Below are positions 46,413-58,074 of a stretch of DNA of 64,000 nt, one piece after another. The notes under the pieces are model-generated. The model searched no databases, was not told where the DNA came from, and saw nothing but the letters and a program-made list of their open reading frames with translations. The stretch lies in assembly GCA_036873135.1 (NCBI GenBank), contig JAPTYO010000005.1, forward strand, positions 4,256,166-4,320,165, given 5' to 3'. The DNA is from Clarkia xantiana subsp. parviflora (lineage: Eukaryota; Streptophyta; Magnoliopsida; Myrtales; Onagraceae). A program made the position numbers and the translations under genes. Every line of letters starts with the position of its first letter. Position 1 is the first letter of the stretch.

Positions 46413-47378
46413 GTAAGTATTTACTCACATTTTATTGGAGTTAGTTAGTTAGTTACTTGGTTATATATATATATATATATTCTGGACGATATTCTCAACT
46501 TTATAATTTAAAGATGCTGTCAGAATATACTGGCAAGTCAGCCTTCAAGTATTTCATTTGACTAGTTAGATCCATGCGTTGGCCAGATTTGTTTGATGAA
46601 AGGCCTTTCTTAATGATGCAAGTATTGAGATTTGAAGTCGGTGTTTGTTATCACGTGTGGTTGAATCTTTAAATCATAGGTAAAGTTAATCTGTATAGGT
46701 GGTGGTTTAAGCATTTGTTAGACACTTAGGTTTTTTGGATTGTGTGATGGTTTATACTTTTTTTGTTAGGTATGATGTGGTTGCCATTGATCTTTCCTGG
46801 GGATCTGATCTGGCCTATTGAGGGTGATGTGGTCGGCACTAGTTGGGTGCCATTTTCTTCGGAAGATAGGCAGCGGTTTGATCTGTTGGCTTCCTTGAAG
46901 GCTCCCGAGATCGGTATTCGTCTCATGAATACCATCGTTCCTCCTGCTGATCATTCGCCACTGCCGTCTAACCTTGATGGAAATCATCACCTTGTGAAGG
47001 ATATTTTAGCTCGTTATGCTCCGGTAAACCTTTGTGTGTTTAGTTGTGGTTTATTTAGTTGCGCTCCTTATATGTTTAATCCTTTTACATTATGATTGGG
47101 TTGCCTATTATCATCGTGTGTAGGTCTTATTCCCCCTTTCACGGGTTATTGGGTTGCCTCTCAAATCGCCGTGATGCACATTCATCAATTAATGCTCCAA
47201 CTCATTTACTTTGTTAACACAAAACTCTATTTGAAATTATTAGCATTTACTCCTTCCATTTTCTATTTAAAAGAAGACCATGTACATTTCACATGCTTCT
47301 CTATTTGGCTACTTGTAATCCTTCTCTTGATAGCATAATTCGTAGGATCCTAAAACATAGATAAAAATGTATAAAGCA
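46413..47378 (+). other. unassigned DNA with one exon-like open segment
   Basis: 46772-47022 lies between an acceptor-like TTTTTGTTAG and a donor-like CCG|GTAAAC. It reads open through FPGDLIWPIEGDVVGTSWVP and LASLKAPEIGIRLMNTIVPP. I do not recognise it. A (TA)n run lies at 46462-46481. Confidence 0.3.
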
Positions 47379-47395
47379 ATGAAGTATTTAACGTT

Positions 47396-48383
47396 GGCTT
47401 GGGCATTACAACAACTGAGATGAGAAATAAGTCCCTCCTTGGGGTTTGGCATGGAGATTGATTAATGTGGGCGCCCCGTGGTCAAACTTGCTTAACAACA
47501 GGTTCGAAAGACAAAATGCTTCCCCTTCTAGTCGGACTCCTTGTAATTGGAAAGCTATCTATGAAGAAAAAAAAACCCTCCAACTTGGGATGGGATGGTC
47601 AGTTGCCAATGGAAACTCTATTAGGCTTTGGGAGTTGGGGGATTACCCTTTGAGATCAGTTGTTTCAGGTCTTCTTCTTGAACATGAAATTGCTTTGAAA
47701 GTTGGAAATATTTTCCAAAACGGAGCATGGAACTTGGATTCTCTCTCTTTGAGGCTCCCGGCCGAGGTAATCGACGCTATTAAAAGCATACCTGGAAGTC
47801 TGACCGGTCAAATGTGTGATACTCGTATTTAGAGACTCTCGAATACATGATCCTACTCCAATGCCTCTGCTTACGCCCCTCTCTCAATGACAGGGGCAAC
47901 CTTCGGGTTTCTCCCGCAACTTAGGAATTACTAACAATTTATTGGCTGAATTTTAGGCCATTCGGGATGGCCTTTCCCTTGCTCTCCAGTTGGAAATCAA
48001 GAATCTACATATCGAAACAAATGCCCTGATTGTGCAGCAGCTTATCTCTGAAGCTGTGGATCTCAATTTGAAATTCATGCCTATTATTTTGGATTGCAGG
48101 AATCTATTGCTTCAATTTCGGAGTTACAAGTTTAGGCATATCTATCGGGAAGCCAATTCAGTTGCAGACGTTATGGCTAGGATTGGAGCTCTTCAACAAT
48201 CAAATTTTGTTTTGCATTGTGTCCCTCCTAGAGAGGCTCGTTTATGTACGTTTAAAGACATTATAGGGGTATGTACACCTTGTGTTATTAGGAGTTTTAG
48301 TTTGTAGTCAATAATTTGGTTAGGCGTTTGTCTCAACGCTTAACCTCTTGCTTGTATTTTCTCTTTTTCTACCAAAAAAAAAA
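47396..48383 (+). mobile_element. 5'-truncated LINE (non-LTR retrotransposon) with target duplication
   Basis: 988 bp containing the zinc-finger/RVT tail (AWRLINVGAPWSNLLNNRF, GMGWSVANGNSIRLWELGDY) and the RNase H end (IETNALIVQQLISEA, RHIYREANSVADVMARIGAL). It finishes in an A-run at 48374-48383. A 17-bp target duplication, ATGAAGTATTTAA.GTT, occurs at 47379-47395 and 48384-48400 with one mismatch. The two domains are in different frames, so it is dead. Confidence 0.93.
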
Positions 48384-48400
48384 ATGAAGTATTTAATGTT

Positions 48401-51400
48401 AGTTCACATCAAACCTTTTTCATCCCAATATACGTGTATAAGCACTTCCTCCACAATTGCTATTGTCAATTTGTCATATCAGTTTGAACAATCTCTGCAG
48501 TCAAATGCTTAACACGCAAGAAAGCAGCCTGAAAAATTTAAAATGAAAAGGAGGACTAACTTGTGCTATTTTTAAAAGTTTTTTTTTATTTAACTAACAA
48601 CAAACAGATATCAAAAGTATAACATACTGTTCAATAATTTCCTTACGCTCAATAAAAGAGGCGTAATTCATTTCCTGGCGACTCTTTTATTGAGCCGCTA
48701 ACTAAAACAGATTACTTTTCATCTGCTCTATATATATCATTCACACAAATGTATCACAATTCACAACTATACATTCTTCAATCACACAACAACAATCAAA
48801 AGCTTATTCTAACTAAGTCATTCCAAAGTCATATATCAAAATGAACAATACATAGACATCATACCTTCACTGTATGAAATCAAATCAATGCATACATAAT
48901 AGAACTCGACAAACTGGAGTAACACATATTCTCCTCATTGTGATTCACCTACTTGATATAACACATGATACTTTGTCAAAGTAGGAGTTACCGCTTTCTG
49001 GAGCATCTTTTTGTCATTTTCCAGAGAAATCATGCACAAAAATCAGATCGCAAGTCTACCTCTCTCCTTTCCTTATAATTCATCCACACCAATGTTGTTC
49101 TTAAGCTCTACTACTTGCACCAAGATTAGATAGTTAGAAGTTGATTGCAGAAAGAACTACCAAAGGAGCAAAATGTGCATTTTACCTTGAAGAGAGATTC
49201 TCTATGGAAAAACAAGCTAAAAAAGTTGCATCAAATCAATCTAAAGATGTTGATCGGCTTCCTAGTCAGGAGTAAACCTCGAGTACATCAATGAAATCCT
49301 GTTTCCTGTAGAATGCTCCAATCCATTTAGTGTGGTCAGCGGTTCTGCATTGACATGCATGTAAATATAACATAAGTAATTCATACACAGAAAATTGCAA
49401 GTTAGAGCAATAATCATCAAGTTTTCCAAACACATTATCCAGAGACAGACATGCTAATTGTTCAAGCTTACATATTATCAAAGATTCAACCAATACGAGG
49501 CAAGATATCATCTATTTCACCCAATTATAGCAAAAGGATGGCAACATGTTCATACATATACCATGCGCAATTTTTTGTTTTAGTGCAATGTTGTCAAGTA
49601 ATTTACCAAAATGAAGCTAGTAGATAGCAATCGTAAGTGTTAATCAACACAGTAGATAACAATTTTATTTTTACCCACAATCCATCTTCATATGATAAGC
49701 GTTGATGAAGAAGATCATGGAAGGTATCCAGCAAGTTGTTGGCCTCCTCGCTCTGAATCCACATTGTCAACCTGGTCGCCTAATAGTCTGTGATGGTACT
49801 CAAAGCATCCGTATATTGATAGAATTGTTCCGAGCTGTAAATTCAAATTATTAGATCCAAGTACCAATTATATGTAAATACCTCACATTAATGATGGAGA
49901 TGAAATTATTTTCTCCCTCGGCAACTCGCAGATAAATCTAATTTCATTCTCAACAAAAGTAAACCATCATAATTACTGAACGATCAAAACTTAACAGGCA
50001 GCTCCAATAATCATGTAATGTTAAGTGAACGAGTTCAAATAATTTCAGAAGATTGATAAGGAAGCTCCTCTAAAGTATACAATAGATATATTAAACTCAG
50101 TCGAGAAAAAGGTAAATAACATCCTAAATCAACTAACAGATAAGAAAACTACGTTCAAATAAGACAGATTACCTGAGACAGATGAAGGTATCAGTGTCGA
50201 ACCCACCACCGCGAAGTCTCTATACAGAGATCTAGGAAGCACTGGCATTGCTGGAGCCGCCACCAGCGTTGCAAATTCTGAGGCCTCTGCAGAGCTACTG
50301 TAGAAGAGATTAGTCACCGGCAAATACCGAGCTGCTGTATAATTTTTTTTCTTAACCTACTGAATTGAAAAAATACATCATCATATATGTGGAAAGAAAG
50401 AATATCTGCGCTCAGTTTATTAAAGAAAAGAAAGTCAAGTGTTACCTTGAAATCTTGAAAAACGATTGTTGGATGAGGGAGACCCGCAAGTAAAGTGAGT
50501 CTCTTTCTTTCTCGGAGAAGGAAAATTGTTTAATTTGGTGTGGATCTCTGAAAAAACTATACCCGTTAAAAACATGAAAAATATGTTAGAAGCTAAAACA
50601 GAACAGCTCTTCCTTTCCTCTAAGCTTAGCTTTCAGCTTCAAGAGTAGCCGAGGCAATAGACCGGGTTTCTTCCCTGCAAATTAGGAACAAACACATAAA
50701 CTGAAATGTAACATGTTTCCAATAACATCATTTTCTGCCGTATAGAACGAAGTAAATAATACAATACACCGTATACTTCGAGCCCTACCTTTAGTTTTTC
50801 AGAAGTCTCGCCGCCCCAGCAACTCGCCTTCGTTGAACATATTGTAAGGACCTGAAATATAAGGCGAATATAGTGCATGTAATGGTAATGACATTGTAAG
50901 GCATGCTAGTGGTACAAGTAATACTTCGGAATATGACCGAACATAATTCTTTTCTTTACAAGATAAACAGAAGGAATGTTTGTATTCTGGGTAGTCAAAT
51001 TAAGGCAGAATCTTATACAGTACCTTCAACCTATACAACAATGGCAAATTCAGGTACGAACTGTCTTGATCAAATTAGTGCATGCTTGCCTCGAAGTGTG
51101 GCAATGCTATTATCGCTGATGGAATGTGAAATCCCTTATTGGCATCTTAAGGATATTCATGGATGTGTAAAAAGCCCTGAAATGACATCAAAAGTAGCAG
51201 TCATTCGTACAATGATCAGTTGATAATAAGATCATCTTTTAGCACGACTATATAAACACTATTTTCCTTCATCTTCTAGATATCCATTGAATAATATCAC
51301 ATAAAATGAAACCAAATCATCTTATAGCAATTAGATTATCTGTACAGGACAAGGAAGCTGCAGATAAAAGTCACAACTTTCTTGGAGTCTGGTAATTACT

Positions 51401-52228
51401 ATTTATTAGACCATGCTTGGGATTCAACAATCTCGTATTAGGTACCTTCTGGGTAGAAATAACATATACCTGATTGACATTTTGACAAACCCAGGACACT
51501 TCTAAACGCGGTTGACAAATTTAAGCATCCAATTCCAAGCAACATAATAGCCATAATATTTGTGAATTTATGACTTAAATGAAGAGCTCTTTATTATTCA
51601 ATCAAGTCAGAGCAAACTGTAAAATAAAAATAACAACCATCCATGGCCATGGAATGCCAAATTCCCATACAGAGTAAACAACACCGAAGAAGAGTCTAAT
51701 TTCAGAACCGAGAACACTATGATGGTCACAGCAGAGCTTGAACTACCCAAGCGCGACGATGGAAAAATTGCACCATTTGCAGTTTAAAACACTATATTCG
51801 CCAATTAAACAGCGGACGCTGAGATCAATAACACTTACATGACAAGAAAGAGAAACGGAACCGCTGCGACCACAAGAGGCCAACCTTTATCTTTTTCGTG
51901 CTACTTCAACAGAATCAAATCAGAATAAGGGTTCAGAAATGAAAAAGAAGATGTGTCGGCAGACCAATCCGAATGAGCAGTGAGCAAACAGAAGCAGCAG
52001 CGGTGGCCGGGTGGGCGGACGGATGTAGGAACAGCTGACGACGTCGGGCGGTGAACGGGGTTCGTATGGACTCAAAAGATCGGGGACAAGCAACGACAGT
52101 AAGGGGTTTCTTTTTTTCTTCGTCGACCAACAAATCTAAATGAGTTTTTTTTTTTTTTTATTTGTTATTATAATTTTTTTTGGTGAAAGGGGCACTTTAT
52201 TGGTAAATACTGTAGCGTGCCATGGACC
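48401..52228 (-). other. 3.8 kb without an identifiable gene; scattered minus-strand exon-like segments
   Basis: On the minus strand several short open segments have plausible splice borders: 50175-50339 (SSSAEASEFATLVAAPAMPV), 49683-49836 (TMWIQSEEANNLLDTFHDLL, with an in-frame TAG upstream), 49276-49346 (TKWIGAFYRKQDFIDVLEVY, then stop), 50790-50860 and ~51840-51900 (KDKGWPLVVAAVPFLFLVM, hydrophobic). I could not join them into a known protein. This may be a decayed or non-coding transcript. Confidence 0.3.
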
Positions 52229-52680
52229 CAGTGTTATCAGAACCGGACCGGATCGGCGGTCCGACCGGATCAGACCGGGAACCGGATGCCCAATCGGTCT
52301 GATTCGATAAAAAGACCGGCACGCCAACGAACCCGGTTCAATTGACCGGTTTTTAGTGAGCCGGGCGGTTTTTGGTGAACCGGACGGTTCACCGGTCCGC
52401 CTGTTCGCTGTCTGAACACCCAAATCCAAATCGGTAAAAACCCTAAATCCCCAAATTCAAATCCAAAACACTAAAAATCGAATAATCCACATTCAAATTC
52501 TAGAAATCTACTCCACCTAGCCATCTGAGCTCCGGTGGGTTCGAGCCGGTGAGATTTTCTGTGGAAATGACGAGGCTCCTCAAGGACGGTCGCAGAGAGT
52601 GGAGATTCATATCGCAGAGAGCTTTGCAGGTCGATCAAACGGATGACGATGTCGACGACTTCACCGGCGGCGTAATCAGA
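52229..52680. mobile_element. Left end of a CAGTGTTATCAG-family hAT element
   Basis: Starts CAGTGTTATCAGAACCGGACC like the 5665 and 58722 elements, followed by CCGGTT-rich arm sequence to about 52410 and then unique DNA. No right end lies nearby; the next candidate is at 56655. The 8-bp flanks CATGGACC and ATTGGAAC match at only 5 of 8, so pairing is uncertain. A LINE interrupts the region at about 52685. Confidence 0.65.
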
Positions 52681-52684
52681 ATGT

Positions 52685-52988
52685 TCGCTTCTTGCTTTCT
52701 GATCCTTCAGTTGTGCTAGAAAGTGCCTTGACTTTTCCTTCGGATCGGCCATCATCTTTGTTTGGCTTGATTTTGGATGTTCGTACCTTATTGTCTAGTT
52801 TACCTTCTTTATCGCTTTGTAATGTTAGACGATCTTGTGTTTCTCGTGCGCATGACTTGGTTTCTAAGGCGGCCGACACTGATGTGGTTGGAACTTGGTT
52901 TTTTCCAAGTTCCCGGTTGGCTTGTTCCTTAGTTGTACCTTTTGTTGTGTTGTTGTTGGTATGTTGTTGTTTAATGTTATATATGCAT

Positions 52989-53024
<36 letters not shown>
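52685..53024 (+). mobile_element. 5'-truncated LINE 3' end with poly-A tail
   Basis: Reads as the RNase H end of a plant LINE: SDPSVVLESALTF, LDVRTLLSSLPSLSL, NVRRSCVSRAHDLVSKAADT, GTWFF. It ends in about 30 A residues (52995-53024). The next base belongs to a kelch-like gene copy, so the LINE abuts or interrupts that copy. A target duplication could not be seen. Confidence 0.85.
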
Positions 53025-53028
<4 letters not shown>

Positions 53029-53330
53029 CTTCCCGATATAATCGATATCAAACCACCTTTTTTTCCAAGAGAAGCCATCTTTGCAAGCCACTTCTTCTTT
53101 TGCAGTTGGGAGAGATTATGGTTTCATCAAGGCAGCTGCCCATTTAAATTAGGTATCTATCTATCAATCAAATTATGATATTTTGATAAGTAATACCCTA
53201 ATTAGTATGGATCATCAACTATCTAAATTATATGCTCACTTGGAAAGAAGCATCAAAAGACAAACACTACATCATATCATATTGGATGGATGAGCTAGCA
53301 AGACATAGAGAAGAAGAAGAAGAAGAAAAA
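53025..53330 (+). pseudogene. Internally deleted copy 3 of the kelch-like gene
   Basis: 53025-53101 matches the coding sequence near 38925-38995 (LLPDIIEIEPPFFQVKPSLQ region) with several mismatches and an extra T. It then jumps across ~0.9 kb of coding sequence. 53104-53330 matches the last codons, stop and 3' flank (37800-38025, inverted) with no difference that I can find over ~225 bp. It cannot encode the propeller. Confidence 0.88.
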
Positions 53331-54042
53331 GGAAGAAATTGATCGTCCTTTACTTTCCTTTTGATATCAACCGGCCATGCCAAAAAGACAAAGCTCCTTT
53401 TGATATCAACTGGTCATGCCATGCCAAAAAGACAAAGCTCGTGCGTTCTTAATTGATACATCTGTTTGAAGAAGAGGAAACCCAAAACTTATTTACCAAA
53501 AAAAAAAAGTCTGACAAACTTCATATTATCCATGCAACCTGCAAACATATAATATATATATATTAACAATTAACAAAAAAAACCCAAACTAGGAATATTA
53601 AAAGAGATCTAGCTGACTGACCTGCCAACCAGAAAACTTTTCATTTGATCAAGTAACACCTGAAAGCTGCCAAATACTTGGCTGAAGGAAAAAAAAAAGT
53701 TAATCATTACAATGAGTAATAATACACAACACACATGACAAACCAATTTACTAAGACCACCCACCCACAAGACTACCTACCTTATGACATCAACAATACC
53801 ATTGCCATAAATACCATTCACAGATGCAGGCATCACAATTGATTAAGCTTTATAAAAGCATCTCATTCACAAATAGGATCCTATCTTGCCCTTCAACTCT
53901 AATATCTAGCAACAACGGATATATACATATAAAAAGATAGTAGCAGCATTCCTCTCTTTCTAAATGCCCCATCTAACATCTCTAAGCAAATCAATCCACC
54001 TAAGCTCTACTCATCCACTTGCAATATAAGATTAAAACAAAA
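53331..54042. other. intergenic or 3' part of the IRE1-like gene
   Basis: A 20-bp motif around CTTTTGATATCAACTGG is repeated at 53355 and 53396. On the minus strand 53635-53690 could be an extra exon (QVFGSFQVLLDQMKSFLVG) if the donor-like CAG|GCATG at ~54068 were used; I consider it an alternative 3' end. Confidence 0.3.
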
Positions 54043-55533
54043 TTAAAAAGTTAAGAAAAAAACATGCCTGAACGAACCACAACTTGTATGAAGAACATAA
54101 ACTGATGAGTGTACCGCCGACACGATATCTTGTGGCATGTGACCCAACACGTACGTATGATAGTCATTATTTGAAATAACCTATAAAATAAGTAAACGTG
54201 TTATGATATTATTTACTAATATATATATATATATATATAAGCAAATATTACCTTATAATTGGCAAAGACATGTTCGCGGCTGTTGCGATAGAACATCAGG
54301 ATGCATACACGACTCTGATAGACATAAGGATTCGATGCTGAGCTTTGATGGTTCAGCACTTGAAGCAAATCCTGGTTAGTTATATGTAGCATCCAGTCAT
54401 CATAAACTTCTGAAAATGCATCGTCGAACACGACCTTATCTGAACCGTATATCCCCATTCGCCGAAACAGCAACTCAAACATCAGATTCAAGAATTCAAC
54501 ATCCTCTTCTATTGTCCAAAAAACAGGGTAGTAATAACCACCGATAATGCTGCAACATAAGAGAATATGAATAAGTTAAGTATGTATTAGATAGAGGGAT
54601 AGAGACCTCAAGATTCATATTCATTCTATGGTTTCCAAGACATCAGTAGAATTCATATTCATTCTAAGATATAAGTAGAAGCCTAATTGGGAGAAACATA
54701 GAAAGGAATTAGAGACATAGAAAGGATACCTGGTTTCAGAGAATTCAAGGGCAGCTAGAAACAACATAAGTCTTTTTTCCTTCTTGGTTCCATTCTCCAG
54801 ATACTGCACGATGTCTGCATAGTTTTCCACTGGGAAAGGGAAGGTAAGCATCTGAAGAAGAACCGCAAGTAGACCTTTCTGATCCACCACTTTCAAGGAA
54901 GTAGAAGCAACTGCACGACAAACATTTAGATTTAAGGAATGACAAAACAAGAGTAGAAAAAAAAGTGAGAAAACAAGATAAAAACGAACCTCGGGTTTCA
55001 AGGTTTCCTAAGAAACCTTGAATGTTGTCATTTAAGTAGGAATCAGTTGCGTTTCTAGGCACGGAGATGAAAATTCCATCTTGGAGATTTCCATGAACTA
55101 AGTTTGCATCATGCAAACAGGTCAAGCCTTTTGCAATTCCTCTGAAAATGGCTATAATATAGGGTATTATGTAATCTATCCATTCATGAATAGTAATTGA
55201 TGAGCTCCCCTTCTCCGCTCTTTTATGTTCGAAAGCGAGAATACACCATCTTTTCCATGGCAACACGTGACCCCTCACAACAACCCCCTTTGAATTCGTA
55301 GTCATTGGTTTCAAAAGGCTAGGGAAATCCAAGTCATGTCGACCCACCCAATTATCAGAATCTTCATCTTTGTCTTGACAAAAAATAGTGACAGGTAGAT
55401 GCCACTTATCTGGAAACACATTGGTTAGGCGAGTGTGGCAATGTATCAATTCTTCTTTCTCATTTAGACGGTCTTCTGGCAGTTGATAATCATTGTTGCG
55501 CAAATAGCTAATCCCGCTCCATTGCTCCTCCAT
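54043..55533 (-). CDS. IRE1-like pseudokinase with degenerate KEN-like tail
   Basis: Four minus-strand exons, 55533-54990, 54910-54730, 54549-54252 and 54180-54043, join in frame to 386 residues. Residues ~95-180 read as the middle of a kinase (RWCILAFEHKR, HEWIDYIIPYI, IFRGIAKGLTCLHDANLVHG NLQDGIFI). HRD is HGN (147-149), no glycine loop or VAIK lysine is visible and DFG is missing (GFLGNL). Residues ~185-235 resemble a C-lobe (DQKGLLAVLLQMLTFPFP). GYYYPVFWTIEEDVEFLNLM then sits where IRE1 has its HPxFW...FL junction into the KEN ribonuclease domain, followed by FYRNSREHVFANYK. IRE1 is the ER stress kinase-RNase that splices bZIP60 mRNA. No signal peptide or lumenal domain is present here. 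Family assignment is inference from domain order; the gene may be expressed, or be an intact-frame relic. Confidence 0.55.
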
Positions 55534-55963
55534 TCTAGCTAAGTAGCACATAGAAGACAGAACAATATCAATTAATAATGCCAATCGACGATTCTAAACC
55601 CTAAAATCTAAAATCCTAAAATCTTGAACCCTAAAATCCTAAAATATATACAGAGTTGGAAAATCATCCATTCTAGCTAAGTAGCACACAGAAGGCAGAA
55701 CAATATCAATTAATAATGCCAATCGACGATTCTAAACCCTAAAATCTTAAACCCTAAAATCCTAAAATCTTGAACACTAAAATCTTAAACCCTAAAATAC
55801 TAAAATATATACGAAATTGGAAAATCCTCCATTCTTGCTAAGTAGCCCACAGAAGGCAGAACAATATCAATTAATACTGCCAATCGACGATTCTAAAATC
55901 CCAAAATCTTGATTCCTAAAATCTTAAACCCTAAAATCCTAAAATATATACTCCATTAGAAAA
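55531..55963 (-). repeat. Triplicated start-exon/acceptor unit with telomere-like CCCTAAAA spacers
   Basis: Three tandem units (55531-55668, 55669-55828, 55829-55963; 135-160 bp). Each carries CCATTCTAGCTAAGTAGC-like sequence, which on the minus strand is the splice acceptor plus the ATG of the IRE1-like gene. Then come ACAATATCAATTAAT, CCAATCGACGATTCTAAA and a run of CCCTAAAATC words. Extra ATGs run into in-frame TAG within 12 codons. Confidence 0.85.
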
Positions 55964-56470
55964 TGTAAATCATTACCGAACAAAGAAGATTGGAGCGGAA
56001 GTAGCAGGGATCAGTAAGCTGTGAAGAAGCTAAGTTCGAAGCGTCTCTGCTCAGGTGGGATGAATCTGATGTGTTGTGGATCCGATTCCCAGCTCCCTAT
56101 CCCTCTGACTACGACAACTTACTCTTTGTGTAACCCAACAAAAAAAAACCTCCTCTTTGAAACGGAAGAGAAGATCAAAACCTCCTCTTAGGTATCAGAT
56201 CAAGGCCCTCACCACCACGCAATCCCCTCCCGCCTTCAAAAATGACGCCATCGCTCTATGCTGCCGAGAGAAAAGAAGGTCGAGTCCGAACCGAATCTTC
56301 TGCGAACTGATTTCCAGAAAGTGAACTGTCAGATCAGCAGCAACTCCCGTTCTCGATCGGATGCGGAAGGTGGAGGCGGGAGATTAAGGTGGAAGGTGGA
56401 GTGGAAGCAGCGAACGAGTGTCCATGGTGTTTGAGGCGGCGGAGCTGAAGATTTAGGGTGTATACAGTTT
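55964..56470 (-). promoter_or_regulatory. Promoter and 5' UTR exon of the IRE1-like gene
   Basis: A non-coding leader exon probably ends at 55976 (minus TTTGTTCG|GTAATG), with the intron running through the triplicated units to the acceptor TTAGCTAG before 55533. Upstream sequence to ~56440 is GC-richer and promoter-like; no TATA box was assigned. Confidence 0.4.
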
Positions 56471-56490
56471 TTTTTATTTAATTTATGTCA

Positions 56491-56655
56491 AACCGGTGGA
56501 CAGGAAAACCACCCGGTCCGATAAAACCCGGCCGGTTCGTCAAAAAAACCGAATATCGAACCGAGTTCTCTTACATCCTCCGGAATTACTCGAATCGGAC
56601 CGTTGGAGGCACCAGTTCCGATTCGAACCCGGTCGGTCCAGTTATGATAACATTG
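56491..56655. mobile_element. Right end of a CAGTGTTATCAG-family hAT element
   Basis: Collinear with the right arms of the 5665-6000 and 58722-59527 elements (AACCGGTGGA, ACCGGCCGGTTCG-like words, CTTACATCCTCCGG, ending CAGTTATGATAACATTG) but more diverged. It has no left half next to it; the nearest left end in the proper orientation is at 52229. Confidence 0.7.
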
Positions 56656-58066
56656 ATTGGAACCATTAACCTTATATTCGTCTAAACAGTTAACCATATT
56701 TAATAGAATAAAATTTAAATAAAAAATTTAAATTTAAATAAAAACAAAATATTAAAAAAAATGGAATTTAAAAAGAGCGGTGCTACACGCAACGAAGAAT
56801 CCCGTGAAAAAATATGCGAAAGCACAAATAAGGGCAGTGGTGTAATTTTAGGAGAAGTTTGATGGCAATTAATACCTAGAGGCATTCGGGAATTATTTCA
56901 CGGGAAGATTCATAGGTGAATCATTTCTAATATTAAAAATACAACTCGTTATTATATTATAAATCTATTACCAACAAAATTAAATTAAATCTCTTCTTAT
57001 TTAGCACCGTATACATTATGCAGTATAAGAGTCGAAATTTCTAACATAAAACAATAGCGCGATAAGAATACGCAAAAAAATTGTTTATGGAAGTATATAG
57101 CAGAATGATAATACGAACATGATTAATATAATATAATTTTCATGTCGTGTTCGTATTTAGTTATCACGATACACACGATAAAGTTGTGCTACTAAGTTTA
57201 AATACTAAATACTTTTTAAACAAATCTTATTTAATAGCTTTTAAAATTCAAATTTGTACACATTCATAGTTTTTTGTTAGATGAAGTTCATTATTTTGAA
57301 TTTTGCTTAAATAAATATCTCATATAGAGATGCACACGTACGAAAAATTGCATGTGTTCGTTTTTGTAAAACATGGTATGATAAGCTTACCATGTGTGTT
57401 AGTATTCAGTAAATTTATAAAGGTACGATTACTGAAACGCACAAATTGTCAACTTCATCCCTACCATAGTTAATACATGTTGCTAAAAAATTATCATTTT
57501 CGAACATGCTCTTTGTTTTAGATATTTTTCCCTTTTTCATTCCATTTATATACTAAATTACTATCTCCGTGCTTTGCGCGAAATGTAAAATTTATTCGAT
57601 TTTTTTAATATAAATTAAATTTAGTTTTTCAATAAATAGAAAAATAATATACAAATCACTTTGTATAAATTATATTGGTATGATTATTAAGATTTTAACT
57701 GGGAAAATGAATTTTATTTTATTTAACACTTCTTAACTCAATTTCTTAGGTTTTATAATGTGTATTATTATGTATCATATATTCATTACTTATATGTTAA
57801 ATATAGGTAATAATACGACCATAAAAATTATTTGTGAAAGGTATTATTGAAAAAAAAAATTATGAAAAAGAAATCAAACATGAAAAATTGAGCACCATCA
57901 CCAGCATATGAATATTGAAAATAGAATACGCAAAACTGAGCACATCATCTACATGGTATTATCATTATTGTTTGTATATATTATTCCATAAATAAAAATA
58001 TTTAAATTTGAAATTTCCAAACATGAGATGTGTCCTACAAATATTAAACCATCACCAATCACCTGA
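56656..58066. other. AT-rich intergenic DNA with transposon debris
   Basis: No gene. 57100-57440 contains CGTGTTCGTATTTAG/ACACACGATAAAG words typical of decayed hAT relatives. CTCCGTGCTTTGCGCG near 57566 resembles a Helitron-type terminal hairpin without clear ends. Confidence 0.35.
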
Positions 58067-58074
58067 ACCATCAC

